Shown here: piece after piece, positions 57,339 through 64,000 of the stretch
How positions within the stretch are numbered: position 1 is the stretch's first letter
Layout: every line of letters starts with the position of its first letter
Assembly: GCF_026153295.1 (NCBI RefSeq)
Contig: NZ_CP110615.1
Location: 2,976,001-3,040,000, forward strand
DNA from: Rhodococcus antarcticus
Lineage (GTDB): Bacteria > Actinomycetota > Actinomycetes > Mycobacteriales > Mycobacteriaceae
Length of the DNA: 64,000 bases
Direction of reading: 5' to 3'
Notes under the pieces: model-generated
Told to the model about the DNA's origin: nothing
Databases searched by the model: none
The model's input: the letters and a program-made list of their open reading frames with translations, nothing else
Made by a program: the position numbers and the translations under genes

Positions 57339-58328
57339 TCAGGCCTGGCGGCGCCGGCGCGCGATATCGGCGAGCACCACGCCCGCGGCGACGGAGGCGT
57401 TGAGGCTCTCCACCGGCCCCGCCATGGGGATGCTCAGGGTGGTGTCGCAGGACTCGCGGACGAGCCGGGACAGGCCCTTGCCCTCCGAGCCCACGACCAC
57501 CACGACGGGCCCGGTGGCCGCCTCGAAGCCGTCCAGGCTGGTCTCGCCCTCGGCGTCGAGCCCGACCACGGTGATCCCCTTGGACGCCCAGTCCTTGAGC
57601 GTGCGGGTGAGGTTCGTGGCGCGGGCGACCGGCAGCCGGGCCGCGGTGCCGGCGCTGGTGCGCCAGGCGACGGCGGTGACCGAGGCGCTGCGGCGCTGCG
57701 GGATGACCACGCCGTGCCCACCGAACGCCGCCACCGACCGGATCACGGCCCCGAGGTTGCGCGGGTCGGTCACGTTGTCCATGGCCACCAGCAGCGGCGG
57801 GGTGCCGGACCCACCCGCGCGCGCCCGGGAGAGCAGGTCGTCGGGGTGCGCGTACTCGTAGGGCGGCACCTGCAGCGCCACGCCCTGGTGCAGGCCGTTC
57901 TTGCTGAGCCGGTCGAGGTCGGTGCGCGGCACCTCGAGGATCGCGATGCCGTGCTCCGAGGCGTACTGGATGCTCTCGGTGAGCCGCTCGTCCGACTCGG
58001 TGCCCACAGCGATGTACAGCGCAGTGGCGGGAACACCGGCGCGCAGGCACTCCACCACGGGGTTGCGGCCGAGCACGGTCTCCGGCCCGTCCACCGGCTT
58101 CGCGCCCGGGGCCCGGGTACGGCCGCGGCCGGTGGGTCGCCCCTGGGCCTCCGCCTTGGCCGCCGAGCGGATGCGCTTGGCCTTGGGGTGCTTGGTGCGG
58201 GCCTCGGCGGGCGGGGTGGCCCCGCGCGGCTCGAGCCCGCGGCGGCGCTGACCTCCCGAGCCGGTGCTGGCGCCCTTCTTGCCGTCACCCTTGCGGACGG
58301 CTCCTCGCCTGCTGGAGTTGCCGGCCAT
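57339..58328 (-). CDS. rlmB: 23S rRNA 2'-O-methyltransferase, TrmH/RlmB family
   Basis: SpoU/TrmH methyltransferase, 329 residues. The catalytic SPOUT part shows [55 protein letters not shown] and [21 protein letters not shown] substrate-binding domain ([16 protein letters not shown]) lies before it, and the first 75 residues are a very basic disordered tail ([27 protein letters not shown]). ATG 58328 overlaps the cysS stop (ATGA). Same neighbour as in M. tuberculosis (Rv3579c-Rv3580c). Confidence 0.93.
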   Translation of the reverse strand: MAGNSSRRGAVRKGDGKKGASTGSGGQRRRGLEPRGATPPAEARTKHPKAKRIRSAAKAEAQGRPTGRGRTRAPGAKPVDGPETVLGRNPVVECLRAGVPATALYIAVGTESDERLTESIQYASEHGIAILEVPRTDLDRLSKNGLHQGVALQVPPYEYAHPDDLLSRARAGGSGTPPLLVAMDNVTDPRNLGAVIRSVAAFGGHGVVIPQRRSASVTAVAWRTSAGTAARLPVARATNLTRTLKDWASKGITVVGLDAEGETSLDGFEAATGPVVVVVGSEGKGLSRLVRESCDTTLSIPMAGPVESLNASVAAGVVLADIARRRRQA

Positions 58329-59722
58329 CAGTGGTCCTCTTCCTTCGCGTGCACGGTCCAGCGAGGACCGTCGGGGGTGTCGGTGACGTCGATGCCGGCC
58401 AGGGCGAGCAGGTCGCGCACGGCGTCGGCGGTGGTCCAGTCCTTGGCGGCCCGGGCGGTGGTGCGCTGGGCGAGCGTGGCGTCCACGAGGACGCCGAGGG
58501 CATGCCCACCCCCGGTGGCGGGGGCCACCCAGCGCGGGTCGAGCGGGTCGACGCCGAGCACGTCGAGCATGGCCCGCACGCTCGAGGCAGCCCCCAGCGC
58601 GGCGGTGTGGTCGCCCGCCTCGAGCGCGGTGTTGCCCTCCCGGACGCAGCCGTGCACGGCGGCGAGGGCGGCGGGCACCCCGAGGTCGTCGTCCATCGCC
58701 GCGGTGAACTCGGCGCGGAGCAGGCCCTTCTCCGGACGGCCGACCCGGTCGGCGACGCGCAGCACGAACGACTCGCAGCGCCGGTAGCCGGCCGCGGCCT
58801 CCTGCAGCGCGTCCTCCGAGAACTCGATCGTGGAGCGGTAGTGCGCGGAGCCCAGGTAGTAGCGCAGCTCCTGCGGGCGCACCCGCTCGAGCACGGCGGG
58901 CACCGACAGCACGTTGCCCAGGCTCTTGGACATCTTCTCCCCACCCAGGGTCACCCAGCCGTTGTGCAGCCAGGTGCCGGCGAAGGCGTCCCCGGCGGCC
59001 CGGCTCTGCGCCAGCTCGTTCTCGTGGTGCGGGAACACCAGGTCGAGCCCGCCGCAGTGGATGTCGAACTCGGTGCCCAGGTACGCCTGCGCCATCGCCG
59101 AGCACTCCAGGTGCCAGCCCGGGCGGCCCGCGCCCCACGGCGTGGGCCAGGACGGCTCGCCGGGCTTGGCGGCCTTCCACAGCGTGAAGTCCCGGGGGTC
59201 GCGCTTGCCGGTGGCCGCGCTCTCACCCTGGTGCACGTCGTCGACCTTGTGCCCGGAGAGCTCGCCGTAGCTGGGCCAGCTGCGGACGTCGAAGTACACG
59301 TCACCGTCCGCGGCGTAGGCGTGCCCGGAGTCCAGCAGGCGTTCCATCAGCGTCACCATCTGCGTGACGTGGCCGGTCGCGCGCGGCTCGGCCGAGGGGG
59401 GCAGCACACCGAGCGCGTCGTAGGCGTCGGAGAAGGCGCGCTCGTGCGTCTGGGCCCACTCCCACCAGGGGCGACCCGCCTCGGCGGCCTTGGTGAGGAT
59501 CTTGTCGTCGATGTCGGTGACGTTGCGGACCAGGAGCACGTCGGCACCGTTCGCGGCGAGCCAGCGGCGCAGGACGTCGAAGGCGACCCCGCTGCGCACG
59601 TGGCCGATGTGCGGCACCCCCTGCACGGTGGCGCCGCACAGGTAGATCGACGCCCGTCCGGGGGTCAGTGGCCGGAAGGGCCGCAGGCTCCGGGTCATGG
59701 TGTCGTACAGGTGCAGGGCCAC
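58328..59722 (-). CDS. cysS: Cysteinyl-tRNA synthetase
   Basis: Class I synthetase, 464 residues: zinc cysteine and HIGH in [31 protein letters not shown], second zinc site HLECSAM with FPHHENE, and KMSKS in [11 protein letters not shown]; the C-terminal half carries the DALR-like helical domain. GTG 59722 (VALHLYDT) is eight bases after TAGACT (59731-59736, minus), so the mRNA is probably leaderless; the frame is open to 59785 through that promoter. Coupled to rlmB by ATGA. Confidence 0.96.
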   Translation of the reverse strand: MALHLYDTMTRSLRPFRPLTPGRASIYLCGATVQGVPHIGHVRSGVAFDVLRRWLAANGADVLLVRNVTDIDDKILTKAAEAGRPWWEWAQTHERAFSDAYDALGVLPPSAEPRATGHVTQMVTLMERLLDSGHAYAADGDVYFDVRSWPSYGELSGHKVDDVHQGESAATGKRDPRDFTLWKAAKPGEPSWPTPWGAGRPGWHLECSAMAQAYLGTEFDIHCGGLDLVFPHHENELAQSRAAGDAFAGTWLHNGWVTLGGEKMSKSLGNVLSVPAVLERVRPQELRYYLGSAHYRSTIEFSEDALQEAAAGYRRCESFVLRVADRVGRPEKGLLRAEFTAAMDDDLGVPAALAAVHGCVREGNTALEAGDHTAALGAASSVRAMLDVLGVDPLDPRWVAPATGGGHALGVLVDATLAQRTTARAAKDWTTADAVRDLLALAGIDVTDTPDGPRWTVHAKEEDH

Positions 59723-59806
59723 GACGGTGAAGTCTACGGGCCGCCGCGTGGACCCCCTCCCACCTGCGGCAGCACCGCGCGGCAACGGCCCCGCGCGACC
59801 ACCCCG

Positions 59807-59877
59807 GCGCGACCACGAGGTTCCACGTGGCCGGGAGCGACCGGCCCCGCGCGACCACGAGGTTCCACGTGGCCGGG
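59807..59877. repeat. Two 29-bp direct repeats in the cysS upstream region
   Basis: Copies 59807-59835 and 59849-59877 are identical over 29 bases with a 42-base period; each contains the palindrome CCACGTGG. A shorter related piece (GGCCCCGCGCGACCAC) is at 59786-59801 and 59843-59858. They lie between ispF and cysS. Confidence 0.85.
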
Positions 59878-59911
59878 GGCTGGCGGGGTGCCGCGCCGGG
59901 GCGGGCGCGGC

Positions 59912-60376
59912 TCAGGTCGGGAGCAGCAGCGCCGTGGCCACCGCGGCCAGGCCCTCACCACGGCCGGTGAGGCCGAGCCCGTCGGTGGTGGTGGCCGAGA
60001 CCGAGACCGGCCCACCCACCGCGGCGCCGAGCACGGCCTGCGCCTCCTCCCGCCGGGGCCCGATCTTCGGTGCGTTGCCGATCACCTGCACCGCCGCGTT
60101 GCCCACGGTCCACCCGGCCTCGTCGAGCAGACGTCGCACCTCGGTGAGCAGCTGCACCCCGCTCGCCCCGGACCACCGGGGCCGCCCGGTGCCGAACACT
60201 GCGCCCAGGTCCCCCAGCCCGGCCGCCGACAGCAGCGCGTCGCACAGGGCGTGCGCGGCGACGTCACCGTCGGAGTGCCCGGCGCAGCCGTCGGCCCCCT
60301 CGAACAGCAGCCCCGCCACCCAGCACGGGCGACCGACCTCCACCGGGTGGACGTCGGTCCCGATCCCCACCCTCAC
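59912..60376 (-). CDS. ispF: 2-C-methyl-D-erythritol 2,4-cyclodiphosphate synthase
   Basis: MEP-pathway enzyme, 154 residues. Metal ligands D8 and H10 in IGTDVHPV and H34 in [18 protein letters not shown] are present, as is the C-terminal [21 protein letters not shown] 60376 is the second GTG of a 17-bp tandem duplication; the first copy carries the ispD stop. In other actinobacteria ispD and ispF are adjacent, often overlapping or fused. Confidence 0.96.
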   Translation of the reverse strand: MRVGIGTDVHPVEVGRPCWVAGLLFEGADGCAGHSDGDVAAHALCDALLSAAGLGDLGAVFGTGRPRWSGASGVQLLTEVRRLLDEAGWTVGNAAVQVIGNAPKIGPRREEAQAVLGAAVGGPVSVSATTTDGLGLTGRGEGLAAVATALLLPT

Positions 60377-60398
60377 GCCGGTCCCACCCTCACGCCAG
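60365..60398 (-). repeat. 17-bp tandem duplication forming a six-codon relay ORF
   Basis: Forward copies 60365-60381 and 60382-60398 differ at two bases. On the minus strand each copy contains GCGTGAGGGTGGG. The first GTGA overlaps the ispD stop, opens MRVGPA and stops at 60373-60375 inside the second GTGA, where ispF starts. So ispD, the mini-ORF (60393-60373) and ispF are joined by two GTGA overlaps. Confidence 0.85.
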
Positions 60399-61055
60399 TC
60401 CCTCCAGCAGCACCGCGGCCAGGGCGAGGTCCGTCGCCGTGGTGATCTTGAAGGCCAGCGGGTGCCCGGGCACGGTGTGCACGGTCGATCCCGCCCGCTC
60501 CACGAGCGCGGCGTCGTCGGTGGCCGCCAGCGCGCCGGCGTGGGCCGCGCGGAGCACCTCGACGGTGAACCCCTGCGGGGTCTGCACCGCCCGCAGGCTC
60601 GCCCGCTCGGGCGTACCCGTGACCACCCCGGCGGCGTCCACGGCCTTGATCGTGTCGGTGACGGGAAGGGCGGGCACCACCGCGACCGCCCCGGCGCGCA
60701 GCGCGGCCACCACGTCTCCGACGAGCGCGGCCGGGGTCAGGGCGCGCGCGGCGTCGTGCACCAGGACGTGCTCGGCCCCCGGTGCCCGGCGGGCCGCCTC
60801 GTCCAGCCCGGCCCGCACCGAGTCCGAGCGCTCGAGCCCTCCGGGCACCACGACCACCTCCGGGGGTAGCTCGGCGCGGGCGGTCTCCACCAGCTCGGCA
60901 GGCGCCACGACCACCACGAGGTCCACGACCCCCGAGTCGAGCAGGCCGTCCACGCACCGGCGCAGCAGCGTCACCCCGCGCAGCGGCACGAGGGCCTTGG
61001 CCGTGTCGGCGCCGAGCCGCAGACCGCGCCCGGCCGCCGGGACGACCGCCACCAC
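60390..61055 (-). CDS. ispD: 2-C-methyl-D-erythritol 4-phosphate cytidylyltransferase
   Basis: MEP-pathway enzyme, 221 residues: nucleotide-binding [51 protein letters not shown] and RAVQTPQGF, and a final [13 protein letters not shown] chose GTG 61055 because GGGAGGGG lies five bases before it; GTG 61070 in frame is a second option. It lies behind a strong hairpin that ends carD, so it may have its own promoter. Confidence 0.95.
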   Translation of the reverse strand: MVAVVPAAGRGLRLGADTAKALVPLRGVTLLRRCVDGLLDSGVVDLVVVVAPAELVETARAELPPEVVVVPGGLERSDSVRAGLDEAARRAPGAEHVLVHDAARALTPAALVGDVVAALRAGAVAVVPALPVTDTIKAVDAAGVVTGTPERASLRAVQTPQGFTVEVLRAAHAGALAATDDAALVERAGSTVHTVPGHPLAFKITTATDLALAAVLLEGLA

Positions 61056-61076
61056 GCGGACCCCTCCCACGCCGCT

Positions 61077-61111
61077 CGCCCCGCCCCGCGGCTGCGGGAC
61101 GGGGCGGGGCG
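61077..61111 (-). terminator. 12-bp hairpin after carD
   Basis: CGCCCCGCCCCG (61077-61088) and CGGGGCGGGGCG (61100-61111) are perfectly complementary with an 11-base loop, starting 17 bases after the carD stop. Confidence 0.75.
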
Positions 61112-61128
61112 TGGGGTCGGGACCGACC

Positions 61129-61617
61129 TCAGGAGGCAGCTGCGAGAACCTGACCGAGGATGGACGAGGCCTTCTCGGCGTCGGTGCCCTCGGCGAGCGC
61201 GAGCTCACCCACCAGGATCTGCCGGGCCTTGGCCAACATGCGCTTCTCCCCGGCCGAGAGGCCACGGTCCTGCTCGCGGCGCCAGAGGTCACGGACCACC
61301 TCGGCCACCTTGTTCACGTCCCCAGAGGCGAGCTTCTCGAGGTTGGCCTTGTACCGGCGCGACCAGTTCGTGGGCTCCTCGGTGTGCGGCGCGCGGAGCA
61401 CCTGGAACACCTTGTTCAGGCCCTCCTGGCCGACCACGTCGCGCACACCCACGTACTCGGCGTTCTCGGACGGGACCTTCACCGTCAGGTCACCCTGGGC
61501 GACCTTGAGGACGAGGTACTCCTTCTCCTCGCCCTTGACGGTGCGGGTCTCGATGGCCTCGATCAGCGCGGCCCCGTGGTGGGGGTAGACGACCGTTTCT
61601 CCGACCTTGAAAATCAT
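61129..61617 (-). CDS. carD: CarD family transcriptional regulator
   Basis: RNA-polymerase-binding activator that stabilises open promoters. 162 residues: the N-terminal RID domain ([40 protein letters not shown]) binds the beta subunit; the C-terminal helical domain contains [40 protein letters not shown], including the conserved tryptophan that wedges the -10 region. ATG 61617 with AAGGGG upstream; TACCAT (61645-61650, minus) is a likely -10 box. Confidence 0.97.
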   Translation of the reverse strand: MIFKVGETVVYPHHGAALIEAIETRTVKGEEKEYLVLKVAQGDLTVKVPSENAEYVGVRDVVGQEGLNKVFQVLRAPHTEEPTNWSRRYKANLEKLASGDVNKVAEVVRDLWRREQDRGLSAGEKRMLAKARQILVGELALAEGTDAEKASSILGQVLAAAS

Positions 61618-61858
61618 GTGTTCGCAGCCCCTTTCGCTGTGCCCATGGTAACACGCCGCGCCCAGGCTCGACGACCGTCGTCGCAGGTCAGAGCACTGCG
61701 GGCCGGTGGCGAGCTCTTGACAACCGGCCCCGGACGTGTGTCGGGCACCCGGGCACCGTGCGGTGGCCGCCCAGCCACTACTCTGTGGCACTGCTGCACT
61801 CACGCACCCGCCACGGGCGCACGGGCACCGCACCGCAGAGTCTTGGGAGGACGTCGCA

Positions 61859-62530
61859 GTGAGCATCTCGAGGAGCACCCGCAGGTCCGCGCCCCGCCGC
61901 ACGTCGCGGGTGCTGCTGGGGGCGGTCGCCGCAGGCGCGGCCGCCGTCCTGCTCACCGCGTGCGGCGCGGGGCAGACCGGCACCATCGGCGGTCAGGTCG
62001 CCGCGGTCAACGGGGCGCAGGGCTTGGTGGGGAAGGTCGCCGTGCGCAACGTGACCCTCCAGTACCCGACCGGTGGCCAGGACCACTACTCCGTCGGCGA
62101 GGACGCGCCCCTGCTGTTCACCCTCGTCAACAGCGGGATCACCGCCGACGAGCTGGTCTCCATCAGCACCCCGGCCGCCGGCGACGTCAGCCTCTCCGGT
62201 GCCACCGCGATCCCGGGCGGCACCACCCTGGTCTCCGCCGCGGTCGAGGCCAGCTCGGGCTCCAGCTCCACGGTGGTCCCGACCAACTCCGGGTCCAGCA
62301 CCCCCTCCACCTCCGCGGGCAGCCCCAGCGCCACGCGGACCAGCGTCCCCAGCCCCTCCGGCGGTTCGGGCAAGCCCGGCATCACCGTCGGCGTGGTCGC
62401 GGCCGAGCTGACGGGCCTCACCCAGGACGTCCGCCCCGGCCTCACCATTCAGGTGACGTTCACCTTCGCCAAGGCCGGGCCGGTCACCCTGCCCGTTCCC
62501 GTGGGTGCCCCGGACGGGGCGCGCGAGTAG
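61859..62530 (+). CDS. lpqE: LpqE-like lipoprotein
   Basis: 223 residues: lipoprotein signal with [19 protein letters not shown] (lipobox LTAC), then a beta-rich domain ([40 protein letters not shown]), a disordered Ser/Thr/Pro block (about 135-175) and a last strand set ([20 protein letters not shown]). The pattern of two immunoglobulin-like halves resembles a copper-chaperone/DUF461-like fold. Its place divergent from carD and before radA equals Rv3584 (lpqE). GTG 61859 with GGGAGG; TACTCT (61779-61784) is the probable -10 box. Function unknown. Confidence 0.85.
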   Translation: MSISRSTRRSAPRRTSRVLLGAVAAGAAAVLLTACGAGQTGTIGGQVAAVNGAQGLVGKVAVRNVTLQYPTGGQDHYSVGEDAPLLFTLVNSGITADELVSISTPAAGDVSLSGATAIPGGTTLVSAAVEASSGSSSTVVPTNSGSSTPSTSAGSPSATRTSVPSPSGGSGKPGITVGVVAAELTGLTQDVRPGLTIQVTFTFAKAGPVTLPVPVGAPDGARE

Positions 62531-62570
62531 TCGGCCCGACGTTGTCGGCCCCCTGACCTAGCCTGCGCGG

Positions 62571-63953
62571 GTGGCCCGACCGAGGACGACCTACCGATGC
62601 TCCGCCTGCCAGCACGGCGTGGCCAAGTGGGTGGGCCGCTGCCCCGAGTGCGGCGAGTGGGGCTCGGTCGGCGAGGTGGCTGTGCTCAGCGCCCCGAGGC
62701 TCGGTGCCGTGGGCGGCCCGTCGGTCGCCCGTGCCGTCGCGCTGGTCCCCACCACCCCCGCCCTGCCGCTCACCAGGATCGACGCTCAGGGCGCGCAGCA
62801 GCGCTCCACCGGTGTGGCCGAGCTGGACCGGGTGCTCGGTGGCGGGATCGTGCCCGGTGCCGTGGTGCTGCTGGCCGGTGAGCCCGGCGTGGGCAAGTCG
62901 ACGCTGCTGCTCGAGGTGGTGTCGCAGTGGGCCCGGCTGGGTCGTCGCGCGCTCTACGTCACGGGTGAGGAGTCGGCCGGGCAGGTGCGGCTGCGCGCCG
63001 AGCGGACCGGCGCGGTGCACGAGCAGGTGTGGCTGGCGGCCGAGACGGACCTCGCCACCGTGCTCGGCCACGTCGAGCAGGTGGAGCCGGACCTGCTGGT
63101 GGTCGACTCGGTGCAGACCATGCTCGCCACCGATGTCGACGGGGTGCCGGGCGGGGTGACCCAGGTCCGCGCGGTCACCGCGGCGCTGACCTCGCTGGCC
63201 AAGGCCCGCGGGCTCGCGGTGCTGCTGGTGGGGCACGTGACGAAGGACGGTGCCGTCGCCGGGCCACGCTCGCTGGAGCACCTGGTGGACGTGGTGCTGC
63301 ACTTCGAGGGCGACAAGCACTCCACCCTGCGCATGGTGCGCGGGGTGAAGAACCGCTTCGGCGCGGCCGACGAGGTGGGCTGCTTCGAGCTCCGCGAGGA
63401 CGGCATCGTGGGGGTGGACGACCCGTCGGGCCTGTTCCTGCACCATCGCGGTGCCCCCGTGCCCGGCACGGCCGTCACCGTCGCGGTGGAGGGCAAGCGG
63501 CCGCTGCTCGGCGAGCTCCAGGCCCTCGTCGCCGGCTCCGGCCTCGCCTCCCCCCGGCGTGCGGTGAGCGGGCTCGACGGCGCCCGGGTGTCCATGGTGC
63601 TGGCCGTGCTCGAGCGTCGCGGTGGGGTCAAGCTGTCGGACTCGGAGGTCTACACCGCCACCGTGGGGGGCATGCGGCTGACCGAGCCCGCCGCGGACCT
63701 CGCCCTCGCACTGGCCGTGGCCTCCGCCGCCCTGGACACCCCGCTGCCCGAGGGCCTGGTGGTGCTGGGCGAGGTGGGCCTGGCCGGCGAGGTGCGGCGG
63801 GTCACGGGAGCGGGCCGCCGGGTGGCCGAGGCGGCACGGCTGGGGTTCACCCGTGCCCTCGTCCCCCCCGACTCCGGGACCATGCCGCCCGGCGTCCGCG
63901 CCACGGTGGTGCCGGACCTGGGCGCCGCGCTGCGGGTGCTGCGCCGCGGCTGA
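62571..63953 (+). CDS. radA: DNA repair protein RadA
   Basis: RecA-like helicase for branch migration in recombination. 460 residues: zinc finger C10, C13, C24, C27 ([20 protein letters not shown]), Walker [10 protein letters not shown] (K109), Walker [11 protein letters not shown], the RadA-specific [11 protein letters not shown] and a C-terminal Lon-like domain ([20 protein letters not shown]). GTG 62571 is six bases after TAGCCT (62559-62564) and lacks a ribosome site. disA would be expected next; the window ends 47 bases after the stop. Confidence 0.97.
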   Translation: MARPRTTYRCSACQHGVAKWVGRCPECGEWGSVGEVAVLSAPRLGAVGGPSVARAVALVPTTPALPLTRIDAQGAQQRSTGVAELDRVLGGGIVPGAVVLLAGEPGVGKSTLLLEVVSQWARLGRRALYVTGEESAGQVRLRAERTGAVHEQVWLAAETDLATVLGHVEQVEPDLLVVDSVQTMLATDVDGVPGGVTQVRAVTAALTSLAKARGLAVLLVGHVTKDGAVAGPRSLEHLVDVVLHFEGDKHSTLRMVRGVKNRFGAADEVGCFELREDGIVGVDDPSGLFLHHRGAPVPGTAVTVAVEGKRPLLGELQALVAGSGLASPRRAVSGLDGARVSMVLAVLERRGGVKLSDSEVYTATVGGMRLTEPAADLALALAVASAALDTPLPEGLVVLGEVGLAGEVRRVTGAGRRVAEAARLGFTRALVPPDSGTMPPGVRATVVPDLGAALRVLRRG

Positions 63954-64000
63954 GCCACCCGCCACGCCCGCCCCGTGCCGCGGCCGCAACCGGGTTCGAG

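Noticed and set aside
59786-59877. Repeats before cysS as a CRISPR array
   Set aside because: Only two full copies with a 13-base spacer, no cas genes and no further units.

Overview
The window is about 72% GC by eye, uses GTG starts very heavily and shows actinobacterial hallmarks: two WhiB proteins, CarD, an F420-dependent (Ddn-type) nitroreductase, a PonA2-type penicillin-binding protein, DUF3263, LpqE and OtsA. Several gene blocks follow an order I know from Mycobacterium tuberculosis: psd-pssA; LytR_C protein/DUF3263/def/GNAT (Rv0431-Rv0428c); thiE/thiO-thiS-thiG; a 58-residue protein followed by otsA (Rv3489-Rv3490); and rlmB-cysS-ispF-ispD-carD/lpqE-radA (Rv3579c-Rv3585). I infer a member of the Actinomycetes close to Mycobacteriales/Pseudonocardiales. 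PHA synthase, tandem galactosidases and an Mrp antiporter suggest a free-living, carbon-storing, salt- or pH-tolerant organism.

Layout. 1-8.1 kb: phosphatidylethanolamine synthesis (psd, pssA), then a six-gene Mrp cation/proton antiporter operon (mrpA with a fused MnhB domain, mrpC-G) in which every junction is a GTGA overlap. 8.2-12.8 kb: a lipoprotein facing a polyhydroxyalkanoate synthase operon (phaC, a hydrolase, an SRPBCC protein, a PrmC-related methyltransferase). 13-19.4 kb: apbE with a small coupled leader ORF, a DUF1707 membrane protein, an acyl-CoA synthetase, and the conserved LytR_C-DUF3263 // def-GNAT block. 19.4-24.2 kb: PonA2-type PBP and an MFS exporter-MarR operon with a clear operator. 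24.2-28.8 kb: a ThiD paralogue, an RluA-type pseudouridine synthase, a protein made of four cold-shock domains, an SRPBCC protein and a MetX-like hydrolase. 28.8-35.1 kb: a thiamine region with two TPP riboswitches in series on the minus strand (thiO-thiS-thiG-thiD, then cytX-tenA-tenA) and a divergent leaderless thiE. 35.1-42 kb: two whiB genes, a NUDIX fusion protein, Ddn-like protein, sirtuin, tRNA-Thr, NTF2-like protein, ThrE-like exporter, otsA. 42-57.3 kb: galactoside utilisation: LacI regulator, GH36 alpha-galactosidase and ABC importer (no ATPase gene) on the minus strand; GH42 beta-galactosidase, DeoR regulator, galT, galK and GH2 beta-galactosidase on the plus strand. 57.3-64 kb: rlmB, cysS, ispF, ispD, carD on the minus strand and lpqE, radA on the plus strand.

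How the parts work together. Imported galactosides are hydrolysed by three glycosidases and galactose enters the Leloir pathway through GalK and GalT; galE and the importer ATPase must lie elsewhere. The thiamine region covers thiazole formation (ThiO, ThiS, ThiG), pyrimidine phosphorylation (ThiD), coupling (ThiE) and salvage (CytX, TenA); thiC, thiF and thiL are not in the window. No transposase, integrase, phage gene, CRISPR array or recognisable defence system was seen. The most unusual items are the four-domain cold-shock protein, a 46-bp dispersed repeat that touches the 3' ends of two genes, a 17-bp duplication that makes a six-codon relay ORF between ispD and ispF, and a set of in-frame tandem repeats in coding sequences.
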